44,820 bases of DNA, taken from assembly GCA_017523995.1 (NCBI GenBank), contig JAFWUX010000194.1, positions 1 to 44,820 of the forward strand, given 5' to 3'. The notes under the pieces are model-generated. The model was not told the origin of the DNA, did not search any database, and saw nothing but the letters and a program-made list of their open reading frames with translations. This DNA is from Oscillospiraceae bacterium (GTDB taxonomy: Bacteria; Bacillota_A; Clostridia; Oscillospirales; Ruminococcaceae). Position numbers and translations under genes: made by a program. Below are positions 32,952 to 40,140 of the stretch, one piece after another (the first letter of the stretch is position 1; every line of letters starts with the position of its first letter).

Positions 32952-34211
32952 ATGGAATTTGAGATACAAGACGGCGTGCTGAAAAAGTGCAGACTGAACA
33001 TAGGAGAAACGGAAGCCGTAATACCGAAGGGCGTAAAAAGCATTGGCGAGAGGGCTTTCTATCAAAATCAGCTTCTTGAAAGCATCACGATTCAGGATGG
33101 CGTGACAAGCATCGGGAAAGAGGCATTCACTGAGTGCCGGAGCTTACAAAGCATCACCCTTCCGGAGAGCGTCACAAGCATTGGAGAGCGCGCCTTCGCT
33201 TATTGCAGCAGGCTGCAGAGCATCACCATTCCTGAGAGCGTCACGCAAATCGGTGCAGAAGCGTTTTTCTGGTGCCGCTGCCTGCAAAGCATCAACATTC
33301 CCGATAACATCCGAAGCATTGCACAGGGGCTCTTCACCGGCTGCTGCGATCTACAGTACATCCATCTTCCGGAGCAGTTGGAAAGCATCGAGAATCATGC
33401 GTTCAGTTGTTGCAGCATAGAAAGCATCGTTATTCCAAAGCGCATCCAATGCATTGAAAAATCGACGTTCCTTAGCTGCAGCCGCCTGAAAAGCATTATC
33501 ATTCCGGAGAATATCACAAGAATCCGGTGGACGGCATTTTATGAATGCAATAGTCTGGAGAGCATCACCATTCCGGAAACCGTGAGAAGCATTGATTATG
33601 GAGCGTTTGCGTACTGCGAGAAACTTCGTATTTCCGTTGCACCGAATCATCCGTATTTTACCGCAGATGATGATGTTTTGTTTGACAAAAAACAGGAACG
33701 GCTCATCATGTATCCATGCGGAAAACAAGAAGCGCACTACAGGATTCCGGACGGCGTCATAAAAATAGGCGATATGGCTTTCTATAGCTGCGAAAAGCTG
33801 GAGAGCGTCACGATTCCGGAGAGTGCCACTGGCATCGGCGCAGAGGCATTCGCTTATTGCAGCAGCCTTCAGAGCATCACCATTCCGGAGAGCGTCATGC
33901 ATATTGGCAAAGATGCGTTTTATTTTTGCCAAAGCCTGCAAAGTATTGTTTTTCGCGGCTTTGTGATTCCGACTGATCAATATGATCCCAATCGACTGCA
34001 TAAAGACATGCCGAAACTCCGTGAGATGCTCCGGACGGAAGACTATGAAAAGGACATTCCGGCTGCGCTCAAAATTCCGGTGTTGCTGACAGAATACCGG
34101 AAACACCTGCGTCCGAAGCTGGCAGACTGGATACGGGAAAACGCTTCGGAAGTGCTCCCCTTTTTGAGCGAAGGCAACGATGCCGCAGCGGCAGCTTTGA
34201 CAATTGTTTGA
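32952..34211 (+). CDS. LRR_5 protein without signal peptide
   Basis: A 419-residue protein with about a dozen BspA-type repeats (SITIPESVTSIGERAFAYCS pattern) over residues 20-335, interrupted near 230-270 by YFTADDDVLFDKKQERLIMY, a feature known from other LRR_5 proteins. The last ~80 residues are helical and charged (LTEYRKHLRPKLADWIRENA). The N-terminus (MEFEIQDGVLKKCR) has no signal peptide, so it is probably cytoplasmic. Its first ~35 residues resemble those of the LRR protein at 40141, which has a different C-terminus. AGAAGGAG precedes the ATG. Likely a protein-binding module; target unknown. Confidence 0.82.
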   Translation: MEFEIQDGVLKKCRLNIGETEAVIPKGVKSIGERAFYQNQLLESITIQDGVTSIGKEAFTECRSLQSITLPESVTSIGERAFAYCSRLQSITIPESVTQIGAEAFFWCRCLQSINIPDNIRSIAQGLFTGCCDLQYIHLPEQLESIENHAFSCCSIESIVIPKRIQCIEKSTFLSCSRLKSIIIPENITRIRWTAFYECNSLESITIPETVRSIDYGAFAYCEKLRISVAPNHPYFTADDDVLFDKKQERLIMYPCGKQEAHYRIPDGVIKIGDMAFYSCEKLESVTIPESATGIGAEAFAYCSSLQSITIPESVMHIGKDAFYFCQSLQSIVFRGFVIPTDQYDPNRLHKDMPKLREMLRTEDYEKDIPAALKIPVLLTEYRKHLRPKLADWIRENASEVLPFLSEGNDAAAAALTIV

Positions 34212-34248
34212 CTCCGGAGGGAAAGACGCGGATTATTTGCCTCTTACT

Positions 34249-34408
34249 TTGATAGATATAGCTATCATTATCGCTGCCGAGAAGGATGATCTTAAAACAA
34301 ACGAATTTGCGATAAAAACAGCAGCGTCCTGCGGGGCGCTGCGTGCATTTTGTAACTTGATTTCCGATTTCATACATATCACCTCTGAATTGGTTTTCGT
34401 AAAGGTGT
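34249..34408 (+). repeat. ~160-bp hairpin repeat, copy A
   Basis: Shares its length and about three quarters of its bases by eye with the inverted copy at 38085-38243: TTGATAGAT near the start, GATGATCTTAAAA, ATAAA-ACAGCAGCG, GCGGGGCGCTGCG, TGATTTCCG, ATATCACCT and TTTCGTAAAG near the end. The centre is a GC-rich hairpin, gcagcgtcc / ggggcgctgc. It lies in the 34212-34648 gap, inward-facing on the left of the speD operon. An open frame across it (34204-34548) is not considered coding. Confidence 0.7.
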
Positions 34409-34568
34409 ATGCGGGAACGCAGCGGAATATGAACGGGAAAGAAATACGCTTTCCGGTGAAGCTGTCACCTGGGAGGATCTGCTCGGCAAATGAATCCCAC
34501 AATTCAAAACTGATTGTTATGATTCCAGTGCTGACTCCTTTGCCTTGACATTTTTCGCTTTTCTCCCA

Positions 34569-34597
34569 TTGCGTTTTTTTCAGATATATGGTATAAT
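34569..34597 (+). promoter_or_regulatory. Promoter of the speD operon
   Basis: TTGCGT (34569-34574), 17 bases, TATAAT (34592-34597). Its -35 region is shared with the gene-less promoter-like site at 3887-3923. Confidence 0.6.
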
Positions 34598-34648
34598 AGA
34601 AAATACACATCATAATAGACCGCCCGCGGAAATGAGGTGATAGAAAGG

Positions 34649-34999
34649 GTGGCTGAACAATTGATTGTAGATCTGTACGGCTGTGCGCCGGAACTGCTGA
34701 ATGATCCGGCATTTGTGCAGTCTGCTGCAAGAACGGCAGTGCAGAACATCGGGGCAGAGATTGTGGAAGAATGCATGCATCGGTTTGAGCCGATCGGCAT
34801 CTCATATATCGCCGTCATTACAACATCCCATTTTTCGATTCACACATGGCCGGAATACGGCTATGCGGCTGTTGATATTTTTTCATGCAGTGCCGGTGTG
34901 CCGCAGGAAACTGCCAAGGCACTCGGAAACGCATTCGGCGCTGCGGAAAGCCGCATCCGGCGGCTTGAACGTGACCTGAAAGGAGGACATGCAAATTGA
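34649..34999 (+). CDS. speD: S-adenosylmethionine decarboxylase proenzyme (class 1B)
   Basis: A 116-residue pyruvoyl enzyme that decarboxylates S-adenosylmethionine to the aminopropyl donor used by spermidine synthases. Family marks are LIVDLYGC (residues 5-12), the processing region with Ser60 in TSHFSIHTWPEYGYAAVDIF, His65 and Cys80. Bacterial enzymes of this class usually cut between Glu and Ser, but the residue before Ser60 is Thr here. I start at GTG 34649, eight bases after GAGGTGA; a GTG four codons earlier overlaps that site. First gene of a four-gene operon with DUF4178, DUF350 and a membrane-fused SpeE. Confidence 0.87.
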   Translation: MAEQLIVDLYGCAPELLNDPAFVQSAARTAVQNIGAEIVEECMHRFEPIGISYIAVITTSHFSIHTWPEYGYAAVDIFSCSAGVPQETAKALGNAFGAAESRIRRLERDLKGGHAN

Positions 35000-36072
35000 T
35001 ATTTGACATTGGCGACGTCATCGGTGTCGCGGGCAAAGGCTTCCGCGTCATCGGTAAAATCCGGTATGAAAACACACACGATCACTGCGAGTGGGATGAA
35101 TACCGGATTCGGGATATGGAGACTAACCAGGAGGCATGGCTGAGCATAGACGATGTCTACCAGGAATACTCCATTTCCTATATGGCAGGCTCTCAGCCGC
35201 CAGATCTGATGAGATACCACAAGGTTGATGAGGGGGTCGAGATTGTCCGCTCCTACGCCGGAAGTGTGGATGTTGATCTGGGCGAATCCGCATCTTTTGC
35301 AGAATATGAGGATCCGACAGAGGAGCTCATCATTTCCATGGAAAGCTGGTCAGACGGCATCGAGTGGTCCACCGGTCATTATCTGGATGCGGATGAGATC
35401 ACACTTGTCCGGCATGATCCGTCCTATACCAGAGCCCAGTCGATTCCCGGTCTGATCATTGTCGGCATTATGGTTCTGATATTTGCTGCCTGCTTTATCG
35501 GGCCGCTCCTGTCTTCAATCGAATTCCAGCCGAAGATCAGTAAATATCTAAAGAAATCGCCGTACTACACCTACGAGACCTCGGTCACAGGACAAGACAG
35601 CCAGAAAGCACAGGTCTATCGGGCGAATGCGTGGACCAATGCTGACGGCGTTGCAATGGATATTATCACCGAGCTCCATGGCTTAACAGAATATGTGCAG
35701 AAGGATGATGAGGAAGAAAACGGTGCTATCGCGATCCTCACCGAAAAGGAATACTGCGTGATCTACCCTTCTGAGGATCAGTCCGGTCTGCTGGTGCAGG
35801 TTTCCAACCGGAAATATGCATATAAATCAGACAATGACCTCTACAAAGGCTCACGGCGCGCATCGCATTATTACCGTTCATTCTATCATTCCACAGGCTA
35901 CAGTTCGGATACGAGCACCTATCACAACTCAAGTTCGCCTTACAGCTCTTACAGCGACGCTGATTTCTCTTACAGCAGCGACAATTCATTCAACAGCTAT
36001 TCAAGCAGCATCCGCCAGAGCAGCATCAATTCCCGTGTTTCATCGGGCGGCGGTCTGAGCGGCGGTAAATAA
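34996..36072 (+). CDS. DUF4178 membrane protein
   Basis: A 358-residue protein. The N-terminal ~145 residues match the DUF4178 plan (IGDVIGVAGKGFRVIGKIRY, then EWDEYRI and AWLSIDDV), with a repeat-like second half (EEGxEIV, YLDADEI). One membrane helix follows (about 149-175), then a soluble part and a Ser/Tyr-rich, low-complexity C-terminus ending in a Gly/Ser tail. The start is TTG 34996, nine bases after AAAGGAGG, overlapping the speD stop. Function unknown; the family is found beside SpeD/SpeE and DUF350 genes, so it probably acts with them at the membrane. Confidence 0.78.
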   Translation: MIFDIGDVIGVAGKGFRVIGKIRYENTHDHCEWDEYRIRDMETNQEAWLSIDDVYQEYSISYMAGSQPPDLMRYHKVDEGVEIVRSYAGSVDVDLGESASFAEYEDPTEELIISMESWSDGIEWSTGHYLDADEITLVRHDPSYTRAQSIPGLIIVGIMVLIFAACFIGPLLSSIEFQPKISKYLKKSPYYTYETSVTGQDSQKAQVYRANAWTNADGVAMDIITELHGLTEYVQKDDEEENGAIAILTEKEYCVIYPSEDQSGLLVQVSNRKYAYKSDNDLYKGSRRASHYYRSFYHSTGYSSDTSTYHNSSSPYSSYSDADFSYSSDNSFNSYSSSIRQSSINSRVSSGGGLSGGK

Positions 36073-36089
36073 TAAACAGGAGGTTTTCC

Positions 36090-36521
36090 ATGAACTATCT
36101 GAGTGATCTTTTTGAAGTAGCAGTTTATTCCTGCGCAGGCATCCTGCTGATGATGCTCGGCAATTTCCTCATCGACCTCATTATTCCGTGTTCGTTCCCC
36201 GAGGAGATCAAAAAAGGCAATCAGGCGATCGGCTTTGTTTCCGCGGGAACCAATATCGGCGTCGGATTGCTGCTGCGTGCAGCGATCAGCTCTCCGTCAG
36301 CGGATGCGGCAAAAGAAACGCTCCTTTCCGGCATGCTGAGCAGCGTGATCTATTTTATTGTCGGCATTGCTTTCTTCATGCTCGGCTATCTTGCGATCCG
36401 CCTGCTGCAGAAGCAGTATAACCTCAATGATGAAATCGGCAAGGGCAACACCGCCGCCGGTATCATGGTTGCAGGCATTTTCATCGGTCTTGCCCTGACG
36501 ATCAGCGGGGTGATCCTCTGA
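36090..36521 (+). CDS. DUF350 membrane protein
   Basis: A 143-residue protein with four hydrophobic segments in two similar halves. Each half has the family pattern of membrane helix, charged hinge (EEIKKGNQAIGFVSAG and DEIGKGNTAAGIMVAG) and a second helix, so it is an internal duplication as usual for DUF350. ACAGGAGG precedes the ATG. It sits between the DUF4178 gene (17-bp gap) and the SpeE-like gene (4-bp gap). Likely a channel-like or scaffold partner of the membrane SpeE; activity unknown. Confidence 0.82.
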   Translation: MNYLSDLFEVAVYSCAGILLMMLGNFLIDLIIPCSFPEEIKKGNQAIGFVSAGTNIGVGLLLRAAISSPSADAAKETLLSGMLSSVIYFIVGIAFFMLGYLAIRLLQKQYNLNDEIGKGNTAAGIMVAGIFIGLALTISGVIL

Positions 36522-36525
36522 TACC

Positions 36526-38028
36526 ATGAAGCAATTTCGACTCCTGATGCTGACCACACTGATGATCTCGGGATGTTCAATGGTCTATGAGCTGATCATC
36601 AGTGCGGTCAGCTCTTATCTGATCGGCGATTCCACACTCCAGTATTCGGTAACAATCGGACTGTATATGTTTGCGCTCGGCATCGGTTCTTTCCTGTCGA
36701 AGTTTATCCGGCATAATCTCTGGGGCTGGTTTGCGAATGTGGAAATCGGCATCGGCATTGTCGGCGGACTGAGTGCGCTCTCGCTGTTCCTTGCAAATCT
36801 GTATCTGGAATCCTATGCACTCGTGATGTATGCGGAGATTCTGGTGATCGGCACATTTGCAGGTCTGGAAATCCCGCTCCTGACGCGCATCATCGAATCG
36901 GAACAGAAGGAGCTGCGCGTGACGCTCTCCTCGATTTTTTCATTTGATTACATCGGCGGACTCATCGGCTCGATTGCATTTCCGCTGCTGCTTCTGCCGC
37001 ACCTCGGCTATTTTGCAACCGCATTCCTCGCAGGCTCTCTCAACCTGCTGGCGGCGGTGCTCATCATCAACCGATACGGCAGCCGCCTGAAGCACCGGAC
37101 AGCATACCGCATCGGCTCTGCAATCCTGCTCAGCTGCATGGCGGTCGGCATGTTCTTTGCAGAGAATGTCGGAAACCGGATCGAGGGCGGACTCTACCGC
37201 GACAATGTCATCCGGATTGAACAGACCCCCTATCAGAAAATTGTCATCACCAAGCACCGCGATGACATGCGGCTTTATATCGACGGCAACTGTCAGTTCT
37301 CCTCTGCCGACGAATACCGCTACCATGAATGTCTTGTCCATGTGCCGATGGCATATGCGGCAGAACGTGCAGAGATTCTGGTGCTCGGCGGCGGCGACGG
37401 TCTTGCACTGCGGGAGCTGCTGCGGTATCCGGAAGTGGAACATATCACCCTGATTGATCTGGACAGCGGCATGACAACGCTCTGCAGCGAAGATCCGCAG
37501 ATCAAGGCGCTGAACTGCGGTTCCCTGACCGATCCGCGCGTCACGATTCACAATATGGATGCCTATGAGTATCTGGAGCACAGCGAGGAGCTGTTCGATG
37601 TGATTCTGGTTGATCTGCCCGATCCGAACAATGAAGCGCTGGCCAAACTCTATACCAATGTATTCTACCGGATGTGCGCCGGTCATCTGGCGGAGAACGG
37701 TATTCTGAATGTGCAGTCCACAAGTCCGTATTACGCCTCAAAAGCGTTCTGGTGCATCAACCGGACAATTGAAAGCGAGGGGCTTGCAGTCAAGCCGTAC
37801 CATTTACAGGTTCCGGCATTCGGCGACTGGGGATTCAATATGGCATCCGGCTCAGAACTGGTCCAGCATCACCCGGTCTTCACGGAAACCCGCTATCTGA
37901 CAGAAGAAGCGCTGCCTGCGCTGTTTGCATTCGGCAAGGATGAATGCGCGGATGACATTGCAATCAACCAGCTGACAAAGCCCGTTTTAATTCAATATTA
38001 CAATGATGCGGTCAGAGCATGGATGTAA
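36526..38028 (+). CDS. Membrane-fused polyamine aminopropyltransferase (SpeE-like)
   Basis: A 500-residue protein. The first ~215 residues hold about seven membrane helices, followed by a spermidine-synthase domain (about 225-480). Motifs: QFSSADEYRYHE with LVHVPM (active-site wall), the nucleotide-binding GGGDG (288-292), and DLPDP (363-367), whose Asp is the catalytic position in SpeE. It should transfer the aminopropyl group from decarboxylated SAM, made by the operon's SpeD, to an amine acceptor at the membrane. The expected THP after the LVH motif reads AYA, which may change acceptor choice. Last gene of the operon. No arginine or ornithine decarboxylase is nearby to supply putrescine. 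Confidence 0.82.
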   Translation: MKQFRLLMLTTLMISGCSMVYELIISAVSSYLIGDSTLQYSVTIGLYMFALGIGSFLSKFIRHNLWGWFANVEIGIGIVGGLSALSLFLANLYLESYALVMYAEILVIGTFAGLEIPLLTRIIESEQKELRVTLSSIFSFDYIGGLIGSIAFPLLLLPHLGYFATAFLAGSLNLLAAVLIINRYGSRLKHRTAYRIGSAILLSCMAVGMFFAENVGNRIEGGLYRDNVIRIEQTPYQKIVITKHRDDMRLYIDGNCQFSSADEYRYHECLVHVPMAYAAERAEILVLGGGDGLALRELLRYPEVEHITLIDLDSGMTTLCSEDPQIKALNCGSLTDPRVTIHNMDAYEYLEHSEELFDVILVDLPDPNNEALAKLYTNVFYRMCAGHLAENGILNVQSTSPYYASKAFWCINRTIESEGLAVKPYHLQVPAFGDWGFNMASGSELVQHHPVFTETRYLTEEALPALFAFGKDECADDIAINQLTKPVLIQYYNDAVRAWM

Positions 38029-38084
38029 TCCCTTTGTGAGCGGTGAACGTAAACCGTCAACATATGCTGCCAAAGAAACAGACT

Positions 38085-38243
38085 CACCTATCTTTACGAA
38101 AGCCACCTCAAAGGTGATATATAACCGGAAATCAGATGAATTGTGACGCGCAGCGCCCCGCGGGGCGCTGCTGTATTTATGGTAGATTCGTCGATTTTAA
38201 GATCATCTTTCTTCACAGCGCGAATGATAGTCTGATCTATCAA
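38085..38243 (-). repeat. ~160-bp hairpin repeat, copy B (inverted relative to A)
   Basis: Reverse-complement copy of 34249-34408. The central stem is a perfect palindrome, gcagcgcccc-gc-ggggcgctgc, and TGATAG...CTATCA forms a smaller inverted repeat at its minus-strand 5' end. With copy A it brackets the speD-speE operon facing inward. The open frame on the minus strand here (38094-38384) is not considered a gene. Confidence 0.7.
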
Positions 38244-38265
38244 TCTGCAAATCATCGGAAAGCAC

Positions 38266-38294
38266 TTGCAATCTGAGCGGATATAGAGTATAAT
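38266..38294 (+). promoter_or_regulatory. Promoter of the AAA/PD-(D/E)XK gene
   Basis: TTGCAA (38266-38271), 17 bases, TATAAT (38289-38294), about 46 bases before the ATG. Confidence 0.75.
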
Positions 38295-38339
38295 AAAGAT
38301 GAATATGTACCGAAACTTTGCAGAAAGGAGAGACCATGC

Positions 38340-39929
38340 ATGAAAGTGTTTAATACAACCGCTGTCTGCGTAGCATCTGAGCATTACATGGTTGATCTGA
38401 CTGAGCGCGTCAAAGAAATCAAGAAGCTTGTGGACGCCAAAAAGTACTTCACGATTAACCGTGCAAGACAGTACGGAAAGACGACTACATTAGCAGCCTT
38501 GGATCGCTATTTATCCGCACAATATGATGTGATCAGCCTGGACTTTCAGGACATGACCGAAGGCAGTTTCCTTGATGAAAACGCCTTTGTCAGAGGATTC
38601 GCACAGGTCATGTGCGATACAAGGGATGCAATAGAAATCCCCTTTCCTGACGAGTACTATGATGCCTGTCAAAAGCTGGCGGCGGAAAACAGAACGCTTG
38701 TAATGAATGACATCTTCCGTATTTTTGATCGCTGGTGCAAACAGAATCCAAAGCCGATCGTCCTGATCATAGACGAAGTTGATACTGCATCAAACAATCA
38801 GGTGTTCCTTGATTTTCTGGGCAAACTGCGTTCAAATTATCTGAAAAGAGCAAAGAACCCAAGATATAAAACCTTCCATTCCGTGATTCTCGCAGGCGTG
38901 ACCGATATCAAGCACCTGAAAAGCAAGATCGGACCGGAAGAAGACGGCAAGGAAAACAGTCCGTGGAATATCTCCGCAGACTTCAACATTGATATGAGCC
39001 TTTCTGAAACAGGCATCAAGGGCATGCTCGATGAATATGAAGCAGACCACCATACCGGCATGGACACGGCAGAAATGGCATCTTTGATCCGGTCGCAGAC
39101 AAGCGGATATCCGTTTCTTGTCAGCCGCATCTGCCAGCTGATTGATGAACGTGTCATGCAAACTATGGAACCGTCTAAGGCATGGTCAAGAGAGGGCTTC
39201 AACGCGGCGATCAGACTCCTTTTATCTGAAAATAACACGCTGTTCCAGACTCTGACCAAGAACCTGAATAATTTTCCGCGTCTCCGAAATGCGATCCGCA
39301 GCATCCTGATGGAAGGCACGAAGCTGACATACAATTCGGATCAGGATGACATCGTTCAGATGGAAATGTACGGTCTGATCAAAAATGATCACAATACCGT
39401 TCGGGTAGCGAATGTCATATTTGAGACTCGGCTTTACAACCTGTTTCTTTCCGATGCGGAACTGGAAAACAATGTATTCTACAACACAGGCACGCTGAAC
39501 AAGAGCAGGTTCATCAAAGACAGACGGCTGGATATGATTGCTGTCCTGAACGGGTTTATCGAAACCTATACACAGGTTTTCGGTCCGCTGGAGGAGAGAT
39601 TCAAAGAGAAGGACGGCAGAGAATATTTCCTGCTTTATCTTAAGCCGATTATCAACGGCACCGGCAATTTCTACATTGAAGCGCAGACAAGAGATCAGCT
39701 TCGTACCGATGTAATCGTCGATTATCTCGGCGAACAGTTTATCATTGAGCTGAAGATCTGGAACGGTTCTGCCTATAATGAAAAAGGCGAACAGCAGCTT
39801 TGCGAGTATCTGAAACGCTTCGGTCTGAAAACCGGCTATATGCTGACGTTCAATTTCAACAAAGAAAAAGAACAAGGCATCAAAGATGTGAAAATCGGAG
39901 ATATGACGATTCACGAAGCGACACTATAA
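38340..39929 (+). CDS. AAA-like ATPase with C-terminal PD-(D/E)XK-like domain
   Basis: A 529-residue protein. The N-terminal ATPase (about residues 15-300) has a Walker A variant RARQYGKTTTL and Walker B VLIIDEVD, as in the AAA-like families common in gut Bacteroidetes and Clostridia. The C-terminus (about 430-525) contains RTDVIVDYLGEQFIIELKIW, with spaced Asp, Glu and Lys matching a PD-(D/E)XK nuclease core. Such proteins are often multicopy; proposed roles are DNA processing or defence, none proven. AAAGGAG precedes the ATG at 38340; an ATG four bases earlier is out of frame. It lies directly beside repeat copy B. Confidence 0.8.
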   Translation: MKVFNTTAVCVASEHYMVDLTERVKEIKKLVDAKKYFTINRARQYGKTTTLAALDRYLSAQYDVISLDFQDMTEGSFLDENAFVRGFAQVMCDTRDAIEIPFPDEYYDACQKLAAENRTLVMNDIFRIFDRWCKQNPKPIVLIIDEVDTASNNQVFLDFLGKLRSNYLKRAKNPRYKTFHSVILAGVTDIKHLKSKIGPEEDGKENSPWNISADFNIDMSLSETGIKGMLDEYEADHHTGMDTAEMASLIRSQTSGYPFLVSRICQLIDERVMQTMEPSKAWSREGFNAAIRLLLSENNTLFQTLTKNLNNFPRLRNAIRSILMEGTKLTYNSDQDDIVQMEMYGLIKNDHNTVRVANVIFETRLYNLFLSDAELENNVFYNTGTLNKSRFIKDRRLDMIAVLNGFIETYTQVFGPLEERFKEKDGREYFLLYLKPIINGTGNFYIEAQTRDQLRTDVIVDYLGEQFIIELKIWNGSAYNEKGEQQLCEYLKRFGLKTGYMLTFNFNKEKEQGIKDVKIGDMTIHEATL

Positions 39930-40140
39930 ACTGAAAAATACACCTCGCCCGCTGAGCAGATTCCGTTCTCATCCGGTTTCTGCACGAAAGATGTAAAACC
40001 AGATTTCACCTTCAACGACTGGAACAACGGATAAAACAACTGAATCCCGCACCACTGAATTGCCAGTGATGCAAGGCCACTTAATCATTGTAAGCCTATG
40101 ATGGGTTGCACGCATATGACCAGACATACAGGAGGTTATC

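Noticed and set aside
34204..34548. 114-codon open frame over repeat copy A, and the 96-codon frame 38094-38384 over copy B
   Set aside because: The two peptides are similar only because the DNA repeat is shared. Neither has a ribosome site, and the central hairpin better explains the conservation.
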